Position numbers and translations under genes: made by a program. DNA of 64,000 bases from Euhalothece natronophila Z-M001 (GTDB lineage: Bacteria > Cyanobacteriota > Cyanobacteriia > Cyanobacteriales > Rubidibacteraceae), in contig NZ_CP042326.1 of the NCBI RefSeq assembly GCF_007904085.1, positions 930,001-994,000 on the forward strand. Reading direction: 5' to 3'. This document shows positions 17,884 through 27,428 of this stretch, one piece after another; position 1 is the first letter of the stretch; the number at the start of each line of letters is the position of its first letter. The notes beneath the pieces are model-generated. The model saw only the letters and a list, made by a program, of their open reading frames with translations. It was not told where the DNA came from and ran no database searches.

Positions 17884-18312
17884 ATGAGTTTGTTTAAGCG
17901 CGATCGCGTTTTAGTTCCTATCGACTTTTCCGAATCTTCTTTTCAGGCTTTAGAAGACACAATTGGAGAAATGGAAAACCCAGAAAATGTTCACATTATC
18001 CATGTTTTACGCCCTCTTAACCCTGGTGATCCCGGCATTATTTGGCATACTGTGGATAATGACACTCGCCGTCGTCATGTGGAAAAAGCCTTTTATAAAC
18101 GCTTTCCTGATCCCGAATATAAAAAAGCCCCTTTTAATGTTGTAATTGGTAAACCAGCAAGGAAAATTCTAGATTATGCCAAGAAAAATGGTATCGAGTT
18201 AATTATTATTCCCTCTCATGCCCACAAAGGTTTAAACCGCTTTGCTTTAGGATCAGTATCAGAAAGAGTGGTTCGTCAAGCCCCTTGTCCAGTTTTAGTT
18301 TTACGAGATTAA
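17884..18312 (+). CDS. Universal stress protein (UspA) family
   Basis: 142 residues, single Usp domain. The start VLVPIDFSESSFQAL and the ATP-binding end SHAHKGLNRFALGSVSERVVRQAPCPVLVLR fit the G-2X-G-9X-G(S/T) class (G, G, GS all present), which binds nucleotide. Cytosolic, role in stress response not defined. Stands alone; about 140 bp on each side are AT-rich and hold no gene. Confidence 0.92.
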   Translation: MSLFKRDRVLVPIDFSESSFQALEDTIGEMENPENVHIIHVLRPLNPGDPGIIWHTVDNDTRRRHVEKAFYKRFPDPEYKKAPFNVVIGKPARKILDYAKKNGIELIIIPSHAHKGLNRFALGSVSERVVRQAPCPVLVLRD

Positions 18313-18448
18313 AACTATAATACTATTTCCAAACAACTCTGTTAAAGCAAATGCTGTTTTTATCAGTTATTTAGGTGATCCAGGAAAAACATATCAATAT
18401 ACCGATAACTCCTAGAGATGATATTAGCACTATCAATAATAATTATTT

Positions 18449-20053
18449 ATGTTATGGTTATTCGCACAAGAAGGAGTCGTTCCTGGCGCAGAAGAAGAAG
18501 TTGTCACTGAATTAATTACCAGTTTAATTGTTCTTTTATTAGTTGCAACTGCAGTCGCCTTAATTACGCGAAGGCTGAAAATTCCTTATGTAACAGGATT
18601 AGTTTTAGCAGGGTTAGCCATTACCAAAGACTGGTTACCGGGGGATATTGGCATTGATCCCGCTTTAGTTCTCAACTTATTCCTCCCAATTCTAATTTTT
18701 GAATCTGCTATTAATACTGATATTAGTCGGCTGCGTACTACCTTTAGACCGATCGCGTTACTTGCCGGGCCAGGGTTAGTTTTAGCAGCGGCAATAACTG
18801 CATTTGTTCTGAAAATAGCCCTCAATTTAGAACTGAATGCCGCCTTATTTGCAGGGGCAATTTTGGCAATTACCGATACTGTTTCTGTGATTGCAGCGTT
18901 TAAAGAGGTATCAGTTCCCAGTCGTCTTTCCACCATTGTGGAGGGGGAGAGTTTATTTAATGATGGGGTTGCCCTCGTTATTTTAAGTGTAGTGGGAGAA
19001 GTTTATGCCCAAGGAGAATTTGATGCCACTGGGGCATTTCAACAACTTTTTCTCGCTATTGTCGGGGGAACAGTGGTGGGATTAGGGTTAGGGTATCTTT
19101 GTTTGGGTTTATTTCGACAACTCGATGATCCTTTAAGTAGTCTCTTACTAACTGTTGCTGTTTCTCTGGGAACCTTTCAAGTGGCTCAATTTCTAGAGGT
19201 TTCTGGGGCAGTTGCGGTAGTGGTATCAGGCTTAGTGGTAGGAAATATTGGTTTAGCCAGAGAGGTTTCTGCTTCTACTAAAATCACTCTCCTCAGTTTT
19301 TGGGAATATGCTGGGTTTGGAGTCAATACCTTTATTTTCCTCCTCATTGGCATTGAAGTGAATGTGGGAGTTTTAATCCAAACTTTACCAAGTGTGCTGA
19401 TTGCAGTGCTAAGTTATCAAGTTGGACGAGCAATTTCTGTCTATCCCTTATTAGCCTTATTACAATTTTTCGGTCGTCCTTTACCCTTAAAATGGCAGCA
19501 CGTTCTCTTTTTAGGTAATGTTAAAGGCTCTCTTTCCATGGCTTTAGCCTTAAGTTTACCCACCGATTTACCCGGACGAGAACAACTCATTACCTTAATT
19601 TTTGGAACAGTGTTTGTTTCTTTAATTGGTCAAGGTTTGACGTTACCTTGGTTAGTTTCCCGATTAAAGCTGGCTTCTTTCTCTAAAATGACTCGGGATA
19701 TCGAAACACGACAATTAGACTTAATTACTTCTAAAGCCGCCCAAGAAGAGTTAGACAATCTTCATAAAACAGGAGTGTTACCAAAAGCTGTTTATGAGGA
19801 AATGAGAGCCAATTATCAAGCACGAATTGCTAAGTCAGAACGTGACTTACGAGATTTATATAACCGCCGTAGTGATCCATTGAAATCTGCAACACAAGAA
19901 AATAATAAATTTCTCAAAATTCGTCGGCAATTACTTTTAGCGGAAAAGGGGGCAATTAATGATTCTTTGCGGAAAGGGATTTTATCAGAGGAATTAGCCC
20001 GTAATTCCATCCAACGAATTAATCAGAAACTTCTACAGTTGGAAGATGAGTAG
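18449..20053 (+). CDS. Sodium/proton antiporter, CPA1 (NhaP/NhaS-type)
   Basis: 534 residues with about 12 hydrophobic spans up to residue 410. Ion-binding region: AITDTVSVIAAFKEV followed by EGESLFNDGVALVILS, the conserved Thr-Asp and Asn-Asp pairs of CPA1 exchangers, and GNVKGSLSMALALSLP near the end. The remaining ~120 residues form a charged, helical cytosolic tail (NLHKTGVLPKAVYEEMRANYQ). It exchanges Na+ (or K+) for protons across the cytoplasmic or thylakoid membrane. The 3' end overlaps the convergent RCK-protein gene by 35 bp, suggesting the two are regulated together or at least kept together. Confidence 0.92.
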   Translation: MLWLFAQEGVVPGAEEEVVTELITSLIVLLLVATAVALITRRLKIPYVTGLVLAGLAITKDWLPGDIGIDPALVLNLFLPILIFESAINTDISRLRTTFRPIALLAGPGLVLAAAITAFVLKIALNLELNAALFAGAILAITDTVSVIAAFKEVSVPSRLSTIVEGESLFNDGVALVILSVVGEVYAQGEFDATGAFQQLFLAIVGGTVVGLGLGYLCLGLFRQLDDPLSSLLLTVAVSLGTFQVAQFLEVSGAVAVVVSGLVVGNIGLAREVSASTKITLLSFWEYAGFGVNTFIFLLIGIEVNVGVLIQTLPSVLIAVLSYQVGRAISVYPLLALLQFFGRPLPLKWQHVLFLGNVKGSLSMALALSLPTDLPGREQLITLIFGTVFVSLIGQGLTLPWLVSRLKLASFSKMTRDIETRQLDLITSKAAQEELDNLHKTGVLPKAVYEEMRANYQARIAKSERDLRDLYNRRSDPLKSATQENNKFLKIRRQLLLAEKGAINDSLRKGILSEELARNSIQRINQKLLQLEDE

Positions 20054-20726
20054 TGCTGAGTCCCACAAATTGAATAATTTGACGGAGATAGTTAGGCTTA
20101 GTGACAACAAGGATGGTAGAACCTGCTTCTAATACTGTGCCACCATTGGGAATAATGAGATCGGCTTGGGGATGAGATTGATAACCAATGACAAGTGAAC
20201 CTTTTGGGAATTTGGGATCACTGGCAATGTCAGCTACTGTGCGATCTGTAATATAACAATCTTTGGTAACGGGGAGTTTTAGCACTTCTACTTGTCCTTG
20301 TTCAAAGTGCATCATTGCTTCTACTTCGGGATATTCAATAGCATTGACAATGCGAGTAATGGCAACATCAATGGTACTAATAACATGACTTGCACCCGCA
20401 ATACGGTAGGGTTGGGCAAAATCGCGATCGTTGAGACGGACAACAATTTGAGGAACACCATAATGCTTGGAAAGGGTAACTAATGCAAGGTTTATGGCAT
20501 CACTTGTCATCGTCGCAACAATCGTGTTAGCTTTCATAATGCCAGCTTCTAGGAGGACACTGGTGGAAACAGCACTTCCTTCAAAAGACATGACCCCAAT
20601 TTTTTCCCGTGCATATTGACAAGCAAGGGGATCAATGTCGATAACGGCAACGGTATGTCCGAGGTCTAATAACCGTTGTGCTAACCGCAACCCCATCATA
20701 CCAGCCCCACCGATTAATACATACAT
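20019..20726 (-). CDS. TrkA-N/RCK (KTN) NAD-binding regulator of potassium transport
   Basis: 235 residues. N-terminal Rossmann domain with GGAGMMGLRLAQRLLDLGH (dinucleotide loop) and VAVIDIDP (acidic end of strand 2), followed by an RCK_C domain (about residues 145-220) ending TILVVTKPNYL. Proteins of this plan gate K+ channels or Trk/Ktr transporters in response to nucleotides; which one is served here is unclear, since no transporter subunit is adjacent except the convergent Na+/H+ antiporter. Its last 35 bp overlap that antiporter's 3' end tail-to-tail. Confidence 0.88.
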   Translation of the reverse strand: MYVLIGGAGMMGLRLAQRLLDLGHTVAVIDIDPLACQYAREKIGVMSFEGSAVSTSVLLEAGIMKANTIVATMTSDAINLALVTLSKHYGVPQIVVRLNDRDFAQPYRIAGASHVISTIDVAITRIVNAIEYPEVEAMMHFEQGQVEVLKLPVTKDCYITDRTVADIASDPKFPKGSLVIGYQSHPQADLIIPNGGTVLEAGSTILVVTKPNYLRQIIQFVGLSTTHLPTVEVSD

Positions 20727-20760
20727 CTACGGGTGAACCTCCTGCTATGTATTACTTTCA

Positions 20761-20809
20761 TTAGTCATTGGTCATTGGTCATTGGTCATTAGTCATTAGT
20801 CATTGGTTT
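20761..20809 (+). repeat. TTRGTCA heptamer array (6 copies) with GGTTTACAAAC tail
   Basis: Six perfect tandem copies of TTAGTCA/TTGGTCA run from 20761 to 20802, then degrade to TTGGTTT and continue into CAAACAACGAAGGACAAAGGACAAAGG (20810 on). The same unit plus tail occurs elsewhere in the window (23144, 48209, 49651 inverted, 61105). Confidence 0.9.
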
Positions 20810-20874
20810 ACAAACAACGAAGGACAAAGGACAAAGGACAAATAACAAAGGACAAACAATAAAGGACAAAGGAC

Positions 20875-20914
20875 AAAAAAACACAGTTGCTGCTTGAGGA
20901 AAACAACAACTGTG
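20875..20914 (-). terminator. Rho-independent terminator of psbY
   Basis: On the minus strand, CACAGTTG (20914-20907) pairs with CAACTGTG (20889-20882) and is followed by a run of T. It lies just downstream of the psbY stop. Confidence 0.8.
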
Positions 20915-20931
20915 CTACTTCATCAATAATG

Positions 20932-21054
20932 TTAACTATTTTGCCGATTCAAGAAGTCTTGAGCCTGTCTAAGCGCGATCGCGCCAATATTAAAGACAGC
21001 CCAACCAGCCGCTACCATAACAGGAGCGAGAACAATTAAAATTCGCCAATCCAT
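20932..21054 (-). CDS. psbY: Photosystem II protein Y (40 aa)
   Basis: A 40-residue reading frame beginning [20 protein letters not shown], then [20 protein letters not shown]. The MDWR start, a single membrane span ending in AAGWAVFNI, and the short amphipathic tail match PsbY, a one-helix subunit at the periphery of photosystem II near cytochrome b559. A good ribosome-binding site (GAGAGGTG) lies about 10 bp before the ATG. A terminator follows, so it is likely monocistronic, or the last gene after the S9 peptidase, whose stop is 90 bp upstream. The gene contains a HIP1 site. Confidence 0.93.
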   Translation of the reverse strand: MDWRILIVLAPVMVAAGWAVFNIGAIALRQAQDFLNRQNS

Positions 21055-21143
21055 AAGCCGTTTTCACCTCTCGTTTTAAACATTTTTTTATTATTCCTCT
21101 GCCTTCTATGATAACTGACAGAGGAAAATTTTTGGCAATAATC

Positions 21144-23045
21144 TTAACTGACAATCCCAGAGTGACCAGTCATTTCTCCAACTTCTTCAGCACGCCCGTC
21201 AAGATACTGGGCGAGGAAGTTTTCAGTAAGGGCATAAAAGTGCATCCGATTTTCAGGACGAGCAAACCCATGTCCTTCATCAGTATAAAGGGCATATTGG
21301 ACGGGTTTTCCTTTTTCTCGCATGGCAGCGACAATTTGTTCACTTTCGGCTTGTTTCACTCGTGGATCATTGGCTCCTTGCCCAATTAAAAGGGGTTTGG
21401 TAATTTGATCGGCATAAAAGAGGGGAGAGCGCGATCTTAAAAAGTCTTCTTCGGTTTCAATATCCCCAACGCGATGGGCAAACATAGACATCATGGGTTT
21501 CCAGTAGGGAGGAACACTATTAATGAGGGTAATGAGGTTGGAGGGGCCAACAATATCCACGCCACAAGCGAATACCTCTGGGGTAAAGGTTAAGCCTGCG
21601 AGGGTAGCATAACCGCCGTAAGAACCGCCCATGATAGCAATTTGATTAGGATCAGAAATGCCTTCTTGTTTTAGCCATTCCACGGCATCAATGAGATCAT
21701 CGTGCATCGCGGCTCCCCATTCTCGGTTTCCAGCGTTGAGAAAGTCTTTACCATAGCCAGTTGAACCACGGAAATTTACCTGTAAGACAGCATAACCACG
21801 ATTAGCAAGCCATTGTACAGTGGGGCTATATCCCCAAGTATCACGCGCCCAAGGGCCCCCATGAACATATAACACGGTGGGGAGTTGTTTGGCTTCTACC
21901 CCCACAGGAGTGGTTAAATAGCCATGAATCGTTAACCCATCTCTTGCTTGGAAGGAAATGGGTTGCATTTTGGCGAGGGGGAGGTCTTCTAATTCGGGTT
22001 GATTGGTGAAGAGAAATTCAAATTCTTGATTATCGCGGTGGTAGTGATAGTAATAAACGGGCCCATCATCAGTAATGTAGGCAACTAACCAGTTTTTATC
22101 GGCTAAGTCGCGGCTACCAATACCAAATTCTCCTTCGCGAAAGTTACGGATGGCTTCAAAGTCAGGCGCGATCGCGCTATCTAAAATTTGCCATTCTTCT
22201 TTGTCTTTATAAAAGGAAACGGCTTCAATATGACGCTTTGTAGGATGAATCATCACATCCCCAACATCATACTGTTCATCCGCGGCGATAACTGTTTCCT
22301 CTTTACTCTCTAAATCAAGGGCAAGTAGGCGTTGAGCATTTGCTTCATGTGACCCCACAATATAGAGGGTTTTCCCATCTTGAGAAAAACTTAACGCTCC
22401 TCCTTCGTCATCAGCACTCCAATGGCGCAAGCATTCCCATTCTTGGTTAGGGGTTTCCCGATAGAGTAAGTCTGATCCGCCATCTGGGGTAGCGGCGACA
22501 GCTGCCCGAACTTGAAATTGAGCATCTGCTGTCCAACTGACAATATTGCCGGGGTTATCGGTATCAAATTCTACTGCACCGTTATTTAAATTAATGCGGT
22601 AAACATCAAATTTTTGAGCATCATTCAGGTTTAATCCCACTAACACTTGATCAGGGGTTTCGGGATCAAGATCAATGGGTTGGGCTTTGACTCCTTGAAA
22701 TGGGGTTAAGTCACGAACAATGTTATTAGTGAGGTTAACGGCGTAAAGATGGAAGTTTTCATCCCCATCTGCATCTTGAAGGTATATTAACTGATCGGGT
22801 TTATATGTCCAAAAGTAGGCTCGAATGCCGCGTTTTTGATCTTGGGTCACTTGCTTATCATCGGTTTCCCCAATAGTTCGCACCCAAACTTGTAGCACAT
22901 CTTTGTCATCTGGGGCGAGATAAGCCATATATTTGGCATCAGGAGAAAGACGAGGACGGGCGCGTTTGGGATTACCAAAGAGAACTGAACGGGGAATTAA
23001 GGGGGGTAACTGAGTTTTCGTTTCTGGTGCTGTTGTTGTTGTCAT
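21144..23045 (-). CDS. S9 family prolyl oligopeptidase / acylaminoacyl peptidase-like
   Basis: 633 residues: an N-terminal seven-bladed beta-propeller (about residues 30-360, repeated WTADAQFQV/FSQDGKTLYIVG blades) and a C-terminal alpha/beta hydrolase. The nucleophile is in IAIMGGSYGGYATLAG, the catalytic Asp in IGQGANDPRVK, and the His in YTDEGHGFARPENR. HGGPWARDTWGYSP gives the oxyanion region. No signal peptide, so it is cytosolic, where the family trims short peptides. The gene is intact and faces psbY on the same strand. Confidence 0.93.
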   Translation of the reverse strand: MTTTTAPETKTQLPPLIPRSVLFGNPKRARPRLSPDAKYMAYLAPDDKDVLQVWVRTIGETDDKQVTQDQKRGIRAYFWTYKPDQLIYLQDADGDENFHLYAVNLTNNIVRDLTPFQGVKAQPIDLDPETPDQVLVGLNLNDAQKFDVYRINLNNGAVEFDTDNPGNIVSWTADAQFQVRAAVAATPDGGSDLLYRETPNQEWECLRHWSADDEGGALSFSQDGKTLYIVGSHEANAQRLLALDLESKEETVIAADEQYDVGDVMIHPTKRHIEAVSFYKDKEEWQILDSAIAPDFEAIRNFREGEFGIGSRDLADKNWLVAYITDDGPVYYYHYHRDNQEFEFLFTNQPELEDLPLAKMQPISFQARDGLTIHGYLTTPVGVEAKQLPTVLYVHGGPWARDTWGYSPTVQWLANRGYAVLQVNFRGSTGYGKDFLNAGNREWGAAMHDDLIDAVEWLKQEGISDPNQIAIMGGSYGGYATLAGLTFTPEVFACGVDIVGPSNLITLINSVPPYWKPMMSMFAHRVGDIETEEDFLRSRSPLFYADQITKPLLIGQGANDPRVKQAESEQIVAAMREKGKPVQYALYTDEGHGFARPENRMHFYALTENFLAQYLDGRAEEVGEMTGHSGIVS

Positions 23046-23415
23046 GGAGTATGTATTTTCATTAAGCCTACTTTTCTTATTGTGGCATTGAATTAATCGG
23101 GATTGCGTCTTTCTCGGGTGGAGATTCTTGCTGATAACGTTTCTTAGTCATTAGTCATTGGTCATTGGTCATTGGTCATTGGTCATTGGTCATTAGTCAT
23201 TAGTCATTGGTCATTAGTCATTAGTCATTGGTCATTGGTCATTAGTCATTAGTCATTAGGAATCAAGAAGTGACGAGAGAGAATTTAGAAGTGAGTTTAA
23301 TTGCTTATTTTCTCTTTTCTCTCTACTCGTTTATTAATGATGAGTTATTAGTTTACAAACAACAAAGGACGAAGGACTCACAAAAAGCGTGAAAACTGCT
23401 ATAGAAGCAAAAAAA
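23046..23415. repeat. Gene-free region with a 16-copy TTRGTCA heptamer array
   Basis: The region holds no gene. From 23144 to 23255 it contains 16 contiguous heptamers, all TTAGTCA or TTGGTCA, ending with TTAGG. Further on (23340-23380) the second half of the dispersed element appears by itself as GTTTACAAACAACAAAGGAC. The array is the longest of its kind in the window. Confidence 0.92.
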
Positions 23416-24039
23416 TTAGTCTTGATTAGCTCGAAAAATTTGATTTGCAGTTTTATTCAAAGTAGGAAATGTTGGGGAAATAATCTTATCATTACCGCGA
23501 AATTGCTGAACTTGATACTCACCTTCAATTAGTTGATAAACAGATAAAGTTGGCTCTTTGGGATTGCCTAAAAAATTGCGTCCTCCAAATGTGGCATAAT
23601 CAACAATCCAGTATTCAGTAATTCCTAATTCTTCGTAATCTGCTCGTTTTTTGAAGTAGTCATCACGCCAATTTGTACTCACTACTTCCACAATTAATTT
23701 TACTGATTCCGCCTTTTCAATGATTGATTCACTTGCCCAGCGAGACTCAGTCGCGATCGCGTTCTGATCGAGGACAATAATATCAGGTTCATAGCCTGAT
23801 TTACCATTACTTGATTTTATAATCGACTCTCTAGGAATTGTCCATTTTCCCCGTTGACCCATTTCAATCATCGTGAGGATTAATTCTTCCATGAGAAATC
23901 CTGTTATAATCGAGTGTTGTCCTTTAGGTTTCGGCATTTCAACGACAATTCCATCATGGAGTTCATAGCGTCCTTCTCCGTTAAGATATTGGATGTTAAA
24001 CTCATCAAAAGTAATCTTTTTCGCTAAAGTTTTAGTCAT
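23416..24039 (-). CDS. Uma2 family (DUF820) PD-(D/E)XK putative endonuclease
   Basis: 207 residues with the Uma2 pattern: ITFDEFNIQYLNGEGRYELHDGIVVEM at the start (the E-L-x-D-G-x-V/I box), YEPDIIVLD (catalytic Asp), and VKLIVEVVSTNWRDDYFKKRADYEELGITEYWIVD with the E-V-x-S and K-x-x-x-Y elements. This family is heavily amplified in cyanobacteria; a nuclease fold is established by structure but the role is not. Followed by a second, different Uma2 gene upstream on the same strand. Confidence 0.88.
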   Translation of the reverse strand: MTKTLAKKITFDEFNIQYLNGEGRYELHDGIVVEMPKPKGQHSIITGFLMEELILTMIEMGQRGKWTIPRESIIKSSNGKSGYEPDIIVLDQNAIATESRWASESIIEKAESVKLIVEVVSTNWRDDYFKKRADYEELGITEYWIVDYATFGGRNFLGNPKEPTLSVYQLIEGEYQVQQFRGNDKIISPTFPTLNKTANQIFRANQD

Positions 24040-24081
24040 AATTGCTGTTACTTCTTATTGAATAATTAAGCTATTAAAGTG

Positions 24082-24663
24082 TTATAAAATAACGTTTTCA
24101 TAAAGTTCAGAAAAAGTTGCCTCAAGACCAATGCTGTTGCAATAAAAAGATTTATGATTAGGAAGATAAAACTGAAATAGCCATAACTCTTTTTCAGTGC
24201 GACGATAACATTCAACTCGTTGTTTTTTGCTACTAATTAAAACATATTCTTCTAAGGTAGGGAGTGTTTGATAATCAATAAATTTATCTCCTCGGTCAAA
24301 GGCTTCTGTCGAGTCAGAAAGAATTTCTACAATAAGTTTTGGATAGGACTTATAAGTTGTTGTTTCCGCATCACGATCCTCAAAAGTTACCATCAAATCA
24401 GGATAGTAGAAACAGTTACAGCTTTCGAGTCTAGCTTTCACATCGGCAAAATAAACCCGAAAATTTGATCCTCGTAAATGGTTACGAATCATCGTGTAGA
24501 GGTTTCCTGCAATTAAGTTATGGCTGTCAGTAGTTCCTGCCATTGCATAGGCTTTTCCATTCCGATACTCGTGTTTAATGGGACTGCTTGCCTCTAGTTG
24601 GAGGTATTGGTCAGAGGTAAGATGAGTATAGTCTGGGCTTGCGATCATGATTCCCCTAATCAT
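24082..24663 (-). CDS. Uma2 family (DUF820) PD-(D/E)XK putative endonuclease
   Basis: 193 residues. Contains YLQLEASSPIKHEYRNGKAYAMAG (E-Y-x-N-G box), FYYPDLMVTFE (catalytic Asp) and YPKLIVEILSDSTEAFDRGDKFIDYQTLPTLEEYVLI (E-I-L-S and K-x-x-x-Y elements). The motif set matches the subfamily with HEYxxG, distinct from the neighbouring Uma2 gene, so the two are not a recent tandem duplication. They lie 42 bp apart on the same strand. The start MIRGIM could instead be the second methionine. Confidence 0.88.
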   Translation of the reverse strand: MIRGIMIASPDYTHLTSDQYLQLEASSPIKHEYRNGKAYAMAGTTDSHNLIAGNLYTMIRNHLRGSNFRVYFADVKARLESCNCFYYPDLMVTFEDRDAETTTYKSYPKLIVEILSDSTEAFDRGDKFIDYQTLPTLEEYVLISSKKQRVECYRRTEKELWLFQFYLPNHKSFYCNSIGLEATFSELYENVIL

Positions 24664-24731
24664 CTTGGGCTAATAACTTTTTCCCTGTTCCCTAATTCTA
24701 TCTTTAGAAGTTAGTAGGAGAAGAGGGAGAA

Positions 24732-25063
24732 TTACTGAAGATCAAGGTGATAGCGTTGGGCAAGTTGGGTGATTTTTTCTAAAGCGCGATCGCGCACACT
24801 TTTCGGTTCAATAACTTCGCACTGTTCCCAATATCTCGCAAGATCGCGCAAAAACCAAAAGGTATTAAAAATTTTCCGAATTACCTGCCGTGACTCTCCT
24901 TCTAATTCCCCAACAAAATCATCATCGGGTTTGACAGTGTAACCAAAGGCAAGTCTGCCATATAACTTAAAGGTTACTGCCACGCGCGCTAAATCTTTTG
25001 CCCAAGGCTGATTAATTTCAGTAATAGCGGCTTCTTGGATGCGATCGAGCCTTAATGTCCAGT
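24732..25063 (-). pseudogene. WYL-domain regulator remnant, cut by IS701 element
   Basis: About 110 codons are open from the IS boundary to the stop: NWTLRLDRIQEA, then NQPWAKDLARVAVTFKLYGR and FGYTVKPDDDF, FWFLRDLARYWEQCEVIEP, ending QRYHLDLQ. The L-R-L-D-R-I motif and the C-terminal helical segment resemble WYL-domain transcription factors of cyanobacteria. The N-terminal helix-turn-helix and first half are missing: the frame runs straight into the left inverted repeat of the IS701 element at 25064. A short downstream start (GTG at 24983) could yield 83 residues but would not be a functional regulator. Confidence 0.6.
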
Positions 25064-26142
25064 TATCCCTCTTTTGTCACTTTCCGAAGCAAGAAGTAAA
25101 AAATAATGAGTTCTAATCAACTCTTAAAAACCTATTTTAACTTGATGAACAGAAGAAAATAAATGCTGAAACCCCAATAATAAGTGGTCATTATTAAACA
25201 TCTCTAGCCAAGGGACAACTAACCAAAATAAGAACCATGGTTCCATAACTAAACGTAGGTTATGTAAGGCATCTTTCCAGCTATTTCCCTTCCTCCAATT
25301 GGGATGTTGAGGAGAATTATTACTTGTTGATGGTTGTGTCTTATCATCACTGTCTTCATCTTGCTCAAAAGAGCTAAAACCTGGCGTTTGTAAGCTCACC
25401 ATTAAATAAACACAGTAAATGATTTCCCACCACTTCTCGATCTCAGAAAACTTGGTGAAACGATAATCTTTCCAACCCAATTCTTGCTTACATTGGCGAA
25501 ATCCATATTCCACCCAAGTTCTTAAACCGTAAAGGTCTCCTAGTTTTTTCTTGACCTTCCCTTGAAGATTGGTCATAACAAAAGAGGTCCCATTACTGGG
25601 CAAAGTTTCTGGGTCAGTGGTGAGATCCCAATAAGTGATGTTTCTTCTCTTGCCATAAATAATTTCTCGAATGTATCTGGTTTCGGAACTGTTATCACTA
25701 AAGGTTCGAGTAAATTGACACCATTTATTGGCTCTTACCCTTTGTCCTGGGGGCAGTAGGACACTATGATTACTTCTAATTGCTACTACATAGGACAGCT
25801 GATAGTGGGTTAGGGTGTTGATGAAATCACTACTTTCTCCATACAAGCTATCTGCTAAAACTAGGTCAATGTTAAAGCCAAAATCAATTAACTCTTGAAT
25901 CAGTTCTATGGCTAATTCAATCTTGGTTTGGTATTTATCCCCTGGTTTGAGAGTTCCTTTGGGCTTAAATACCTTAAACTTTAAGGGGAAAGTGATATCT
26001 TGATACACTCCATAAGCATTGACCGAGACGATTCCTTGGTCAATTTTGCCCAAACTTCCTAAGTATTGTCTAGCGACATAATCGGTACGATTTCCCTTCT
26101 TTCTATCTCCAGTTTCATCAATAATGACGGTGATTGCTTTTC

Positions 26143-27428
26143 CTCAAGGGGTGACGACTGGCTTAAGCCCCTTGCTGTATAAGTTCCATAGCTCTTAACC
26201 CTTTCTGATAAAAGGGAAACTTATTGCGATTAAGACTCATCAATTCTTCTACCCAATCTTTGACAAAAATCTGAGTGATGATCCAAGTTTGACCATATAA
26301 GCCGATTAAGAAATTACTATTTTTCGTCATTTTTTGCTTCACTGTTCTCAGACGACCAAGATATTCTTGTTGACCTTTGAACCGAATGGATTGCCCCTTT
26401 AAACTGGAGACCGTGTACGCGATCGCGCACAACAAAACCAAATTACTTAGTCTTTTGACTGAAGCCTTAGAGCCTTCTAAATTATAACCTCCGATCTTAC
26501 AATCCTTAAACATGGCTTCGATTCCCATACGCTTTTGATAAGCTTTGATTGCCGAGTCGAGATCGGGAAGATTAGTCAGAAGATACCAAGGCTCTTTTTC
26601 GACACTTCCTCGGTATTTCTTTTTCCATTTAACGGCAACAGAAAATTGACCGAATCCGTTTTTACCCACTTTTATATTAGGAAAGAAATGAGAGTCTCCT
26701 GGTTGAAAGTCGAAGCAACTAAGAGATTGACAATCTTTTCCTTTGACTTGAATGTTTCGGTCTTTTTTCTGACGCAGAACAAAGCCCACTTTCTCTCTCC
26801 GTAACCATTTAGCCAGCTCGATGCTATGAAATTCACGGTCTCCTAAAATGATTAATCGATAACCTCTCAGAAGTTTCAAAATCGGTTTGAGTAAAGCTTT
26901 TTGTTCTTTTAAATTACTGGCTCCTTTCTTTGATAAAAATTGCCAATAAATGGGAAGAGCTCGTTTCTGATGAATGAAGGCGACAACAAACAAGTTTTTA
27001 TCTTGCCACTGCGTTCTGTCTAAAGCTAAGTAAAGAGGTTGATTACTTGGGTGAATGAGTTTAATAATTTCTTTAATGATTGGAAACCAAATTAGGGCCA
27101 TGGACAGGGAAGGAAGCACTAGAAATCTTTGAAGACGACGGCGACGACTTTCATACTTAATCGGTAAAGGATAGTACGCAGCTAGTTTTTCGATTTTCAC
27201 ATTTTTATGAACTTGTAACAGCCATACCCAGATTTCTAGGCTTAATAATTGGGCACGAGTGAGTCGATTAGCAAGGTGATTGCGATATAATTTTGGTAGC
27301 ATTTTTTAAGTTCATTTTGGTTTCTGCGATCGCACAGTTAGCGCGATCGCGCAGCCTGATCTGTTTATTATAAAAGGCTATCTACGTCAGCGCTTGAGGC
27401 GATTACAACACGATTGTCACCCCGTGAG
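26143..27428 (-). mobile_element. IS4-family insertion sequence, 1286 bp, nested in IS701
   Basis: Ends are CTCAAGGGGTGAC (26143) and the complement of CTCACGGGGTGAC (27428), inverted repeats matching at 13 of the first 15 positions. A 9-bp target duplication TTGCTTTTC flanks it (26134-26142 and 27429-27437). It carries one intact transposase gene and two HIP1 sites near its right end. Confidence 0.93.
26163..27302 (-). CDS. IS4 family transposase (379 aa)
   Basis: Complete DDE transposase. First Asp in YLALDRTQWQDKN, second Asp in IILGDREFHSIE, and the IS4 signature Y-(2)-R-(3)-E-(6)-K is perfect in YQKRMGIEAMFKDCKIGGYN. The N-terminus (LTRAQLLSLEIWVWLLQVH) matches cyanobacterial members. 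The frame is intact and the element's ends and 9-bp target duplication are clean, so this insertion appears recent and the transposase is probably active. Confidence 0.94.
   Translation of the reverse strand: MLPKLYRNHLANRLTRAQLLSLEIWVWLLQVHKNVKIEKLAAYYPLPIKYESRRRRLQRFLVLPSLSMALIWFPIIKEIIKLIHPSNQPLYLALDRTQWQDKNLFVVAFIHQKRALPIYWQFLSKKGASNLKEQKALLKPILKLLRGYRLIILGDREFHSIELAKWLRREKVGFVLRQKKDRNIQVKGKDCQSLSCFDFQPGDSHFFPNIKVGKNGFGQFSVAVKWKKKYRGSVEKEPWYLLTNLPDLDSAIKAYQKRMGIEAMFKDCKIGGYNLEGSKASVKRLSNLVLLCAIAYTVSSLKGQSIRFKGQQEYLGRLRTVKQKMTKNSNFLIGLYGQTWIITQIFVKDWVEELMSLNRNKFPFYQKGLRAMELIQQGA

Noticed and set aside
18586-18936. Long antisense frame inside the Na+/H+ antiporter gene
   Set aside because: It mirrors the membrane-protein coding frame, has no ribosome-binding site, and lies wholly within a gene with clear homology.
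21081-21125. Inverted repeat CCTCTG...CAGAGG between psbY and the S9 peptidase
   Set aside because: No T-run on the strand where a terminator for the peptidase would be needed; the loop is long (17 nt).
23416-24663. Toxin-antitoxin reading of the two Uma2 genes
   Set aside because: Both are full-length Uma2 family members with the same motif set; nothing marks one as a toxin and one as an antitoxin.
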